A DNA stretch of 64,000 bases from Perspicuibacillus lycopersici (GTDB taxonomy: Bacteria > Bacillota > Bacilli > Bacillales > Caldibacillaceae). Both the position numbers and the translations under genes were made by a program. Numbering within the stretch: position 1 is the stretch's first letter; the number at the start of each line of letters is the position of its first letter. Below are positions 53,711-62,820 of this stretch, in pieces. The notes beneath the pieces are model-generated. The model worked only from the letters and a program-made list of their open reading frames with translations. It ran no database searches and was not told the origin of the DNA. The stretch lies in assembly GCF_025660475.1 (NCBI RefSeq), contig NZ_JAOUSF010000002.1:1-64000 (forward strand). Direction: 5' to 3'.

Positions 53711-55012
53711 ATGTTTAAGCTTAAAGAACATCAAACAACAGCAAAAACGGAACTATTTGCTGGGATTACAACATTTTTTACAATGGTCTACATTATCATT
53801 GTGAATCCTTCCATCCTTTCTGCAGCAGGTGTACCTTTTGAACAAGTATTCGCTGCAACTATCATTGCGACTGCAATTGGTACTCTTTGGATGGGTCTAT
53901 TTGCAAATTATCCTATTGCAATTGCTCCAGGGATGGGATTGAATGCATATTTTGCCTATTCGGTAGTTGGTACTCATGGTGGGATTACATATGAGACGGC
54001 ATTTTCTGCTGTGTTTGTTGCGGGGATTATTTTTCTCATTTTATCATTAACTTCATTTCGTAAAATGCTCATTGAAGCCATTCCTGACAATTTAAAATAT
54101 GCGATTTCTGCTGGAATTGGTTTATTCATTGCATTTATCGGTTTAAAAAATACAAAGATTATCGTTGGAGATGAAGCAAATCTTGTAAAATTAGGTGATC
54201 TTCATTCCCCTATGGTTATGCTAGCCTTACTAGGATTAGTAATAACATTGATTTTAATGGCATTAAAAATAAATGGTGCATTATTTATTGGTATGATTGT
54301 GACGACCATTGTTGCCTTTGTGACAGGTCAATTATCCTTCGATGCTGGATTCTTTGCTCTACCTTCGTTACCAGATGGTATCATTATTTCGAATCCTTTC
54401 CATGCATTCGGAGATGTTATCCAGCACTCCTTATATACAGTTATTTTCTCCTTCTTGTTAGTAACCATTTTTGATACTACTGGAACAATGGTTGGTGTTG
54501 GAGAACAAGCTGGATTTATCCGCGGAAAGTCCATGCCAAAAGCAAAAGAAGCATTTTTATCGGATTCAATCGCGACAACAATCGGTGCGATGGTTGGGAC
54601 AAGTCCCACTACAGCGTATATTGAGTCAACTTCCGGTGTTGCTGCTGGTGGTAAAACTGGATTAACCTCTGTAACGATTGCCTTTCTATTTATTATTGCA
54701 TCTTTCTTTGGACCATTAGTTAGCTCTGTATCTGCTGTAGCTGCAATTACGGCACCAGCGTTAATTATTGTTGGGAGCTTAATGATCGGACATGTGGCAA
54801 AAATAAAATGGAATGAAATCGATGAAGCATTCCCTGCATTTCTCGTTATATTGTTCATGCCACTAACTTCGAGTATATCTACCGGGATTGCTTTAGGCTT
54901 TATTTCGTTACCAATCATGAAAATAGCAATGAAAAAATGGCGTGAGATTCACCCAATCGTTTATATTTTCGCGATATTATTCTTTATTCAATTAGTATTT
55001 TTACCGCATTAA
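53711..55012 (+). CDS. NCS2-family purine (adenine/guanine/hypoxanthine) permease
   Basis: A 433-residue permease with ~12-14 helices. Signatures are AGITTFFTMVYIIIVNPSIL, PIAIAPGMGLNAYFAYSV, SAGIGLFIAFIGLKN, FDTTGTMVGVGEQAGF and GTSPTTAYIESTSGVAAGGKTGLT, the AzgA-like (PbuG/PbuO) subgroup. It imports purine bases with H+. The 5' region is only ~85 bp and holds no purine riboswitch. TTTTTAGGAGGC precedes the ATG. A long hairpin terminator follows. Confidence 0.9.
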   Translation: MFKLKEHQTTAKTELFAGITTFFTMVYIIIVNPSILSAAGVPFEQVFAATIIATAIGTLWMGLFANYPIAIAPGMGLNAYFAYSVVGTHGGITYETAFSAVFVAGIIFLILSLTSFRKMLIEAIPDNLKYAISAGIGLFIAFIGLKNTKIIVGDEANLVKLGDLHSPMVMLALLGLVITLILMALKINGALFIGMIVTTIVAFVTGQLSFDAGFFALPSLPDGIIISNPFHAFGDVIQHSLYTVIFSFLLVTIFDTTGTMVGVGEQAGFIRGKSMPKAKEAFLSDSIATTIGAMVGTSPTTAYIESTSGVAAGGKTGLTSVTIAFLFIIASFFGPLVSSVSAVAAITAPALIIVGSLMIGHVAKIKWNEIDEAFPAFLVILFMPLTSSISTGIALGFISLPIMKIAMKKWREIHPIVYIFAILFFIQLVFLPH

Positions 55013-55034
55013 CATTTCATTTGGTTACTATAGC

Positions 55035-55121
55035 AAGAGGCTGACAAAACAAGTACAATGCCCCTTCACAACGAAACATTGGGAGGGCGGTTATAAGTAC
55101 TTTAATAGTCAGCCTCTTTTT
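55035..55121 (+). terminator. Nested terminator after purine permease
   Basis: AAGAGGCTGAC (55035-55045) pairs exactly with GTCAGCCTCTT (55108-55118), with inner AAGTAC/GTACTT and AATG/CATT pairings, then a T run. The loop is unusually long and folded. Confidence 0.85.
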
Positions 55122-55238
55122 CTAACAATGAGATGAATAAAAATATTAGAGTACGCTCGATATTTTTAAAATTTAACCTTTTTTCATAGGATTGTTGTAA
55201 TTTCTTTAAAATAGAAATTTTAAATTTGAACTACCGAG

Positions 55239-55279
55239 CAGAATGAATACACGTGAAAGCGAATTGTATTCATTCTGCC
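55239..55279. repeat. Perfect inverted repeat GCAGAATGAATAC (element-derived hairpin)
   Basis: GCAGAATGAATAC (55239-55251) and its exact complement (55267-55279), extendable by CCG/CGG across a one-base bulge. The same motif GAGCAGAATGAATA opens the inner stem of the 358-bp element (near 20528), and a GGATTGTTGT stretch like the element's left flank lies ~45 bp upstream. It is probably a collapsed copy. Confidence 0.7.
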
Positions 55280-55456
55280 GGCTATTACAAGTATCAACAA
55301 ACATATAAAAACAATCTGCTAATTTTTTCAGTTCAATGGATTTTCCATATAAGAAATTCTTGCCTCAATTTTGTTAATTTGTCCTTACCACAATCTATGA
55401 TTCATTCATAAGAAAGATGATTTTTTTCTTCCGATAAAAAGAGATGCAGTTTGATT

Positions 55457-56437
<981 letters not shown>

Positions 56438-56540
56438 TTAGAAAAATCGGATTACCATTGCTTGTTTGAAAATAAGATATACATCTTGCATATGTTGCAA
56501 TTGTTTATCGTTTCCAATGATTATACGATACATTCATGGT

Positions 56541-57797
56541 ATGATGAAAGAATATTTGCAGTATACGAAAGTAGGGCTTTCTTTGACAGAAATAAGGACA
56601 AATAAAATATTCGATTATTTCCAGCAAATTGGGTTAACCATTGAAACGGATTCCAATGAATTTTGGAATAAGATTGAGCAAATACACGGTAAAGACATTA
56701 AATACCAGCTTATGGATAGTATGAAAAAAAGAGGGACATCTGATGACAGGAAATTTTCAAAAACAGATAGTATTTATGAACTAAAAAATCGCACGCTCTC
56801 TTTGAGCATTGATTTTTCAAGTGCTACCGCGGATTTCACAAAGGGATTTTTAGAATGGTTTATTGAATTTCCCTTACCTGTTTCCCCGAAAAAAATATTA
56901 GAAATTGGCTGTGATAACGGGATCACAACTTGTTTTTTAGCATTGCTATTTCCTGAAGCAGCTATTATTGGTATTGATCAAAGCAAAAATGGGATTCTTT
57001 GTGCACAACAATTGGCAAATCTGCTTGGACTAACAAACATTACTTTTGTAGCAGAGGATTTCCTAGCATATTCTAAACACTCTTGCATTTGTGATTTCGA
57101 TTTGATTATTAGCTTAAAAACGATGCATGAAATGATGACTGTGCAAGCTTACCACACCAATTTTTCTACTAATGCATTTATTAACAAGCTCACACTTACG
57201 AGTGATCCAATTGTCCATGCAATTAAACAATTATTAAAAAATGAGAAAAGTACGTACATTTCTTGTGAACGATTCCTTACTGTCCAAAGCTATGCTTATT
57301 GGTCGGAGTTATTAAGAAAATCACAATTGTTTATTGATTGGGAGCATGCGACAATTAATCATTCCACAGCATGGAATCAAGCGGAAAAAATGCCAATATT
57401 TATTGCAAACGGAACAAATCATGAATGCTCTACTTATAATGGATTACTTCAAATGGCCACTAAATATGATGATTCCGTTATTGATTCCTTTGAACGAGTT
57501 ACCGACATTTTAGCAGAGGAATTTTTAAATAATATAACAAAAAAAGCCTTTCTTGGTGGGACACAAATAAGCTGGCAAAATAGTGGAGAAAAACTTCGAT
57601 TGGAATGTTGGAAGGATACAACTTCTGCATATCTTCATAAATATAATAATTTAGGAAATAGTGAGCTTAGGAAATTTCCGCTTTCTGAAATCGACGAGAT
57701 TTTTTATGAAATCGAAGAATATATTGCTGAAATTGCCTCCCCATATGAAACAAATACGGATGATTATGAAACAATAGTTGAAAGAAATTCACTATAA
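56541..57797 (+). CDS. Class I SAM-dependent methyltransferase
   Basis: About 418 residues. The SAM-binding motif I is ILEIGCDNGITT (residues ~118-129), followed by IGIDQSKNG (acidic loop) and ITFVAEDFLAY; the substrate is unknown. The N-terminal ~90 residues and C-terminal ~180 residues are not assigned. The start is uncertain: ATG 56541 is used, but it has no Shine-Dalgarno and lies only ~5 nt past a predicted promoter start, so translation may be leaderless or begin at a later TTG (56556). The 25 upstream codons in this frame overlap a promoter and look non-coding. A hairpin shared with helD follows. Confidence 0.75.
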   Translation: MMKEYLQYTKVGLSLTEIRTNKIFDYFQQIGLTIETDSNEFWNKIEQIHGKDIKYQLMDSMKKRGTSDDRKFSKTDSIYELKNRTLSLSIDFSSATADFTKGFLEWFIEFPLPVSPKKILEIGCDNGITTCFLALLFPEAAIIGIDQSKNGILCAQQLANLLGLTNITFVAEDFLAYSKHSCICDFDLIISLKTMHEMMTVQAYHTNFSTNAFINKLTLTSDPIVHAIKQLLKNEKSTYISCERFLTVQSYAYWSELLRKSQLFIDWEHATINHSTAWNQAEKMPIFIANGTNHECSTYNGLLQMATKYDDSVIDSFERVTDILAEEFLNNITKKAFLGGTQISWQNSGEKLRLECWKDTTSAYLHKYNNLGNSELRKFPLSEIDEIFYEIEEYIAEIASPYETNTDDYETIVERNSL

Positions 57798-57812
57798 CAC
57801 TTGCATTTATCA

Positions 57813-57853
57813 AGCAAAAAGGGACGTGCGAATCAATGCACATCCCTTTTCTT
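57813..57853. terminator. Bidirectional terminator between methyltransferase and helD
   Basis: AAAAAGGGA-c-GTGC pairs with GCAC-a-TCCCTTTT around an 8-nt loop, giving A/T runs on both sides between two convergent stop codons. Coordinates are accurate to a few bases. Confidence 0.8.
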
Positions 57854-57855
57854 TG

Positions 57856-60153
57856 TTAAACCATTGCTATTTCTATATGCTCATCTGCAACATAGTGTAA
57901 TAATAAATCATTTTTATGTTTCGCAAAAAAGGACAATTGATGCATCGGTCTTGTCATTGAAACATAGAGAAGTTTTATATCAATTTCATCCAATGTAAAT
58001 GCTTCATTTAGTGTAGCAATAAGAACGGCATCAAATTCAAGACCTTTCGATAAATAGGAAGGGACAATAACAAGTTTTCCCTTTTGAATTTCCTCATTCT
58101 CTTTTAACAGCTGTACCGGATAATCTAGCTTTCGCTTTAATAGCTGCATCATTGCTTTACTTTCCGACTCTGATTTCGTAATAAGTGCAATCGACTGGTA
58201 TTCAGCGGCTTCCGCCCTATCCAGTGCCAATTTCACTTTTTTGACAAGATCATCTGCATCCGTAAATGAATAATAGGTTGGTAGTTGTCCATGGCGAATA
58301 ACTGGTTCTACCTTCGGTAATTCCGCCGGCATTCGTCCGAGTATATCATTTGCTACATTCATAATTTCAATCGTTGTTCGATAGCTTTTCTGTAGTGTGA
58401 CGTAATTAGCTTTTGGGAATATTTCTGTTTGCAATGTATGCCAATTTTCCAATCCCCGATAGGAGTGAATTCCTTGCGCTAAATCTCCAACAATCGTAAA
58501 CATTTCTGTATCTAAGCCTACTTTTAACGCATACAATTGAAAATTACTATAATCCTGTGCTTCATCAATTACTACATTTTTCGCTCGTAAATCCTTATCA
58601 ATTCCAAACAATATATGCTGCATGTAAAATAAGGCACCTAAATCCTCCACTTCGACTTGGTTTTTTATGAGTAATTGTTGATTGTAATGAACGAAAAATT
58701 GTATTTCAGCTTCCGAAAGTATATCGGCAGCAAAGCTACTAAATCGATCAACATCAAAAAATAATTTCTTATAATAGCCTAATAGAGTCTCCTTTGTCCA
58801 TCTACTCATATAAGATTTCACTGCTGATTTTGCTTCCTTTTGAATTGCTTCAATTCGCTTTTCTTGTGTGTCCATTAAGTAAACGACACGCTCTTTTCGC
58901 TTTTCACTATTACTAATATGAAACAATGCCTGCTCAAGCTGCTCATCATATCTTTTTTCTAGCTTATATAAAATTTGTTTTTTCTTTTGGCGGATTTCCG
59001 TTTTTAACACATTTTGAATTTTCTCTAGCCGTTTATAAAATGGCAGGTAACGATAATCGCTTTTAAATAAACGCTCTAAACGTTTCCCGGTAGTAAGCTT
59101 AAACTTCTCAAGAAAAAAATCATCCGTAGGACTTAGTTCTTCACGGATTGTTCGTAAGTATCGATCGATTATTTTTTTATATGTCAATGTTCCTTTAAAA
59201 TGGGACGACCAGCGGACCATCTTTTCATCCTCGTAATCATGATTTACTAGCGAAATTAATTTCTGCTCTGGTTCAACTACCTTTATTTTTTTCCCAATGC
59301 ATTGTTTTACATAATCGATATAGGTTGTTTGCCGAATTTTATCGACTCCTAATTCAGGAAGCACCTCTGCAATATAACCGATAAACATATTATTCGGAGC
59401 AATAATCATCATCTGCTCGGGCTGAAATTTGTCTTTATAGTGATAAATAAAGTAGGAAATTCGGTGCAATGCTATCGTTGTTTTCCCACTACCTGCTGCA
59501 CCTTGTACGATTATTGGACGATTTAAATCTGCACGGATCACACGATTTTGCTCTGCTTGAATAGTTGTAACAATTTCGGTTAACCGATTATCTGCTTTAC
59601 CCGATAGTGCCTCGAGTAATAGATCATCATTTGCAGTCAAATCGACATCTACATAGTCTACTAGTTTTCCATTATCGATACGAAATTGTCTTTTCAAGGA
59701 AAGATATCCTTCTACCTCTTCTTCATAGGAGCTGTAGGACACGTTTCCTAGTCTACCATCATAATATAAGCTTGCCACCGGGGATCGCCAATCCACAATG
59801 ATTGGTTCTTGAGAATCTCTTTCATAAAGGGAAGTTTTTCCAAAGTAATACACATCTTCTTGATTCTGGTCATTTTTCTTAAAATCAATCCGAGCAAAGT
59901 ATGGCTTACTTTTTACTCTTTTCAATGCATCCAGTTCCTTCGTCGCCATTTCTAAAAACTTCGTGTTTGATAAGAGGCTAGTATAACTTAAACTACTGTC
60001 CAAATCCTTCAGCTCAGCCAAGGACTGCTGTAATTCCTCCTTTAATTTTTCTTGATTTTGCTCTGCCTCTTGTAAAAGAATTTCCATATATCCTTTCGTA
60101 TAGGCCAGATGCTCTTCTTCTTTTTGAAACTCGGAATCATGAATCATAGACAT
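57856..60153 (-). CDS. helD: RNA polymerase recycling motor HelD (UvrD/Rep-like helicase)
   Basis: A 765-residue superfamily 1 ATPase. The N-terminal coiled coil (~1-70), which in HelD enters the RNA polymerase secondary channel, precedes a domain ending in the Walker A motif GAAGSGKTTIALHRISY (~220-236). Walker B KNVVIDEAQDYSNFQ (~525-540), GDLAQGIHSYRG and the C-terminal TRPMHQLSFF motifs are helicase motifs II, III and VI. Length matches B. subtilis HelD (774). It frees stalled polymerase from DNA; it can also affect rifampicin sensitivity in some bacteria. Start placed at 60153 (MSMIHDSE), preceded by AAAGGGTGG. Confidence 0.92.
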   Translation of the reverse strand: MSMIHDSEFQKEEEHLAYTKGYMEILLQEAEQNQEKLKEELQQSLAELKDLDSSLSYTSLLSNTKFLEMATKELDALKRVKSKPYFARIDFKKNDQNQEDVYYFGKTSLYERDSQEPIIVDWRSPVASLYYDGRLGNVSYSSYEEEVEGYLSLKRQFRIDNGKLVDYVDVDLTANDDLLLEALSGKADNRLTEIVTTIQAEQNRVIRADLNRPIIVQGAAGSGKTTIALHRISYFIYHYKDKFQPEQMMIIAPNNMFIGYIAEVLPELGVDKIRQTTYIDYVKQCIGKKIKVVEPEQKLISLVNHDYEDEKMVRWSSHFKGTLTYKKIIDRYLRTIREELSPTDDFFLEKFKLTTGKRLERLFKSDYRYLPFYKRLEKIQNVLKTEIRQKKKQILYKLEKRYDEQLEQALFHISNSEKRKERVVYLMDTQEKRIEAIQKEAKSAVKSYMSRWTKETLLGYYKKLFFDVDRFSSFAADILSEAEIQFFVHYNQQLLIKNQVEVEDLGALFYMQHILFGIDKDLRAKNVVIDEAQDYSNFQLYALKVGLDTEMFTIVGDLAQGIHSYRGLENWHTLQTEIFPKANYVTLQKSYRTTIEIMNVANDILGRMPAELPKVEPVIRHGQLPTYYSFTDADDLVKKVKLALDRAEAAEYQSIALITKSESESKAMMQLLKRKLDYPVQLLKENEEIQKGKLVIVPSYLSKGLEFDAVLIATLNEAFTLDEIDIKLLYVSMTRPMHQLSFFAKHKNDLLLHYVADEHIEIAMV

Positions 60154-60372
60154 GCATACCACCCTTTTGCTATTGGATTTTGTGATGAAATGGAATGGGG
60201 ATCATAGGAGTTTTTGTTGAAATTTTAGAACACTTTATACAATATAGCATATGGCAATAGCTAGGAGCAATCTAGAACTTGAAAGTAAAGGGAAAAAGCT
60301 GGAAGTATCTATTTATTTCTTCATTTGATACTATGAAGGAAATGGAATTACAGTTTATATGGAGGAAATGGA

Positions 60373-60990
60373 ATGCTAAAAGATACTGGGGAACGAATCA
60401 TTCCTGAGCTAATGAAGCCTACAAATGGGATGCTGCTTGAACATATTGCACGTTATCAATTCGCCATTCATTATTTAAATGGGCGTGTGCTTGATATGGC
60501 TTGTGGTAGCGGCTATGGTAGCAATATTATGGCAAAGGCAGCAAAAAATCTCATTAAAGAAATAGTTGCGATTGATCTAAATGAGGAAGCGATTCAATAT
60601 GCAAAAGGTGCATACTATCACCCCCTCATTTCCTTTCAAACAGGAAATGCAATTGATCCTAATCTACCAAGCAAGCTTGGTAGATTTGATGTAATTGTCT
60701 GCTTTGAAACTTTTGAGCATATTGCAGAGGAACAACAACTGATGAATAATATAAGGCAATTATTGAAGCCTGGCGGGAAGCTTATCTTATCCACTCCCTT
60801 TGGGCTGGGTAGAGGTATGCCAACAAATGAACGATTCCATATGCACCAGCTGACACAAAATGAATTTGCCAATTTATTTCAAAATTTTTCTCAGTGTGAA
60901 ATATATTATCAACGTGGAGTTTTAGTGGAGCCTGCACCTGGGCGTCCAGGAAAACATTATCCTATTGGAATAGCAGTCTGTACGAAATAA
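60373..60990 (+). CDS. Class I SAM-dependent methyltransferase (Methyltransf_11 type)
   Basis: A 205-residue methyltransferase. Motif I VLDMACGSGYGS (~38-49), acidic IDLNEEAI (~68-75), motif IV DVIVCFETFEHI (~107-118) and LKPGGKLILSTPFG (~132-145) follow the UbiE/Methyltransf_11 pattern. Substrate unknown. ATGGAGGAAATGGA precedes the ATG. It is transcribed away from helD, and the gene at 61046 may follow in the same transcript. Confidence 0.9.
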   Translation: MLKDTGERIIPELMKPTNGMLLEHIARYQFAIHYLNGRVLDMACGSGYGSNIMAKAAKNLIKEIVAIDLNEEAIQYAKGAYYHPLISFQTGNAIDPNLPSKLGRFDVIVCFETFEHIAEEQQLMNNIRQLLKPGGKLILSTPFGLGRGMPTNERFHMHQLTQNEFANLFQNFSQCEIYYQRGVLVEPAPGRPGKHYPIGIAVCTK

Positions 60991-61045
60991 TTTTTTTCTG
61001 AAATTGTCGTCATGATTCGTTAGGAATCGGAAGAGCATTGGAAAC

Positions 61046-61171
61046 ATGGGAAAAAATGACGAACATATTGCCGGTTATATAGCAAGTCTCGGAAACAGAA
61101 AACCTGAATATATCGTTCATACAGAAGGCGGCATATACGAAGTAAAAGCTGTAAAATATCCGCAAAAATAA
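61046..61171 (+). CDS. Small protein of 41 residues
   Basis: MGKNDEHIAGYIASLGNR... ends VKYPQK. It has a coding-like codon pattern and a balanced composition with a predicted helix and short strands. It lies 55 nt after the methyltransferase stop codon and is followed directly by a terminator (61178-61220), so it fits as the last gene of that transcript. The upstream GGAA is a weak ribosome binding site. No family recognised. Confidence 0.5.
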   Translation: MGKNDEHIAGYIASLGNRKPEYIVHTEGGIYEVKAVKYPQK

Positions 61172-61177
61172 TGGTTG

Positions 61178-61220
61178 AAAAAAAGGCTATATCCATTGGC
61201 TAGGATGCAGCCCTTTTTTC
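61178..61220. terminator. Bidirectional terminator after small gene
   Basis: AAAAAAGGCT and AGCCCTTTTTT arms with inner ATCC/GGAT pairing. It sits between the small plus-strand gene and the minus-strand MFS gene. Confidence 0.75.
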
Positions 61221-61276
61221 ATTTACACCGGTATAAATCCTCTAGTACGTTTTCAAACTATAGAATTAATAATCTT

Positions 61277-62479
61277 CTATTCTTCTTTAAGCATTTTTCT
61301 TTTTTCTTGTCGTAAAAACGATAGATATAATGCCATAGATAATAAAACAGACCCAGCTGCCGTATAATAAATGCTAGTATAGCCAAACCAGTAAGCAATC
61401 TGGCCAAATACCATTGCCCCACAGCCTACTCCGATATCGAAGAAGGAGAAGAATGTAGCATTTGCCATTCCGCGGCGATGCTTTGGTGATTGATCAATTG
61501 CCCATGCTTGCATTCCCGGTTGGACGGTTCCAAATCCTAGACCATATAGAATGGCTGCTATGTATAACGCAAAGCTATTTGGTAACCAAGCGAGCAATAG
61601 CATGGCAATGAAAATGAGCAATGCTCCAGGAAGAAAAATCGCCCGATGTCCTTTTCGATCATATAAATGTCCAGCAAATGTTCTTGTTAGCATGAGTGAG
61701 AATGCATAAATAATAAAATAATATTGAATTCCCTCTATCCCTTGCTGTGCTGTATATAATGGCAGAAATGTTGCAATTCCACCGAATGTCACGGTTATAA
61801 ACAGTAGCAATAATGATGGCTTTAATGCGGACTTCTCATAAAAATCTCCTTTAAGCGGAGCAGTTTTTTGCTGCTTTTCTACCTTTTGATAAGTAATTTG
61901 TGAGGATAAAATAAAGGCTGTTACCCCTAAAACAGCACAAATAAGAAATAAATGGCTGAAAGTAATTTTATCCACGAGCAGCAGTCCTAAGGAGGGACCC
62001 ATCGCAAGCGCTAAATTACCTGACAAGCCATAGTAACCAAGTCCCTCGCCTCTTCGCTTTGGAGGGATAATATCCGAAGCAATCGTACCAGAAGCAGTTG
62101 TAGACAATCCCCAGCCAACTCCTTGGACGATTCGCATCGCAAATAAGAAAAATATACTTCCAGCGATACTAAAGGATGCGATAGATAGTGTAAATATCGC
62201 CAATCCAATTAAGTAAACTAACCCTCTCCCCTTTGATTCAAGTGCATGCCCTGCATATGGGCGAATTAAAAGAGCAGAAAAGGTAAATATACCTACGACA
62301 AATCCAACAAGCTGATCATTTCCCCCAAGATATGCGACAAAGAGTGGGATAGTTGGTAATGTCATTTGAAAGCCTAGGAAAACAAAAAAGTTCGCTAAAC
62401 AAATGAGGACAAAATCCTTCGTCCATATTTTTTCCTTACCATAAGGAGTTACCTCTACCTTTGATTGATTTGCGTTCAC
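61277..62479 (-). CDS. MFS transporter, drug-efflux type, with attenuator-like leader
   Basis: A 400-residue, twelve-helix major facilitator. LIRPYAGHALESKGRGLVYLIG is the loop 2-3 motif and GYYGLSGNLALAMGPSLGLLL is motif C-like, as in YfcJ/YwoG/YttB-type exporters. The substrate is unknown. The start is GTG with AAAGGAGATATTTT upstream. The mRNA leader of about 175 nt holds an intrinsic terminator (62580-62614) before the gene, suggesting induction by antitermination. Confidence 0.87.
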   Translation of the reverse strand: MNANQSKVEVTPYGKEKIWTKDFVLICLANFFVFLGFQMTLPTIPLFVAYLGGNDQLVGFVVGIFTFSALLIRPYAGHALESKGRGLVYLIGLAIFTLSIASFSIAGSIFFLFAMRIVQGVGWGLSTTASGTIASDIIPPKRRGEGLGYYGLSGNLALAMGPSLGLLLVDKITFSHLFLICAVLGVTAFILSSQITYQKVEKQQKTAPLKGDFYEKSALKPSLLLLFITVTFGGIATFLPLYTAQQGIEGIQYYFIIYAFSLMLTRTFAGHLYDRKGHRAIFLPGALLIFIAMLLLAWLPNSFALYIAAILYGLGFGTVQPGMQAWAIDQSPKHRRGMANATFFSFFDIGVGCGAMVFGQIAYWFGYTSIYYTAAGSVLLSMALYLSFLRQEKRKMLKEE

Positions 62480-62579
62480 AAAATATCTCCTTTCTCTCTC
62501 GATAGTTACCGAGGCTTGCTTTCCTCCGTTTGTTAGCAGCTGGTGGACAAACCATTTTCCCTTTTGTAACGCGATACGT

Positions 62580-62614
62580 AAAAAAGGAGTATACTATTTT
62601 ACCAGTATGACTCC
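62580..62614 (-). terminator. Leader terminator (attenuator) upstream of MFS gene
   Basis: On the minus strand GGAGTCATACT pairs with AGTATACTCC (one bulged C), followed by TTTTTT. It lies ~40 nt after the predicted transcription start and ~100 nt before the GTG start, inside the leader. Confidence 0.75.
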
Positions 62615-62662
62615 CTCCTACATAAAACTTTCGGGTACCGAATGAATCTCACTTTGATTACG

Positions 62663-62690
62663 ATTATACCACGAGCAAAAACAAATGCAA
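62663..62690 (-). promoter_or_regulatory. Promoter of MFS gene leader
   Basis: On the minus strand there is TTGCAT (62685-62690), a 16-nt spacer and a perfect TATAAT (62663-62668). Transcription would begin near 62656, giving a leader of ~175 nt. A small hairpin TTCGG-TAC-CCGAA lies near its 5' end. Confidence 0.7.
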
Positions 62691-62754
62691 TAATATTATG
62701 AAAACATTTACACTTCCACCTATTTATTCACCATTTATAATTCCATTCCAAAAA

Positions 62755-62792
62755 CCCCTTATGTTTATCCTTTAACGGAATAACATAAGAGG
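62755..62792 (-). terminator. Terminator after yhbH
   Basis: On the minus strand CCTCTTATGTT pairs with AACATAAGGGG, followed by TTTTT. It lies between the yhbH stop codon and the promoter of the MFS leader. Confidence 0.85.
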
Positions 62793-62820
62793 TATCATTA
62801 TTTACACCTATATGTTGCTA

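Larger units (their letters stand above)
55013..55456. other. Intergenic region between purine permease and ldh
   Basis: Contains a nested terminator (55035-55121) and a perfect 13-bp palindrome (55239-55279) belonging to the palindromic-element family. There is no ORF. Confidence 0.6.

Noticed and set aside
54328-54918. 196-codon minus-strand ORF inside the purine permease
   Set aside because: It is the shadow of a long hydrophobic gene; the forward frame has all family motifs and a good ribosome binding site.
62480-62656. T-box leader of the MFS gene
   Set aside because: The conserved T-box sequence (AGGGTGGNACCGCG type) and a specifier stem are not present, and the gene is an efflux pump rather than an amino-acid gene.
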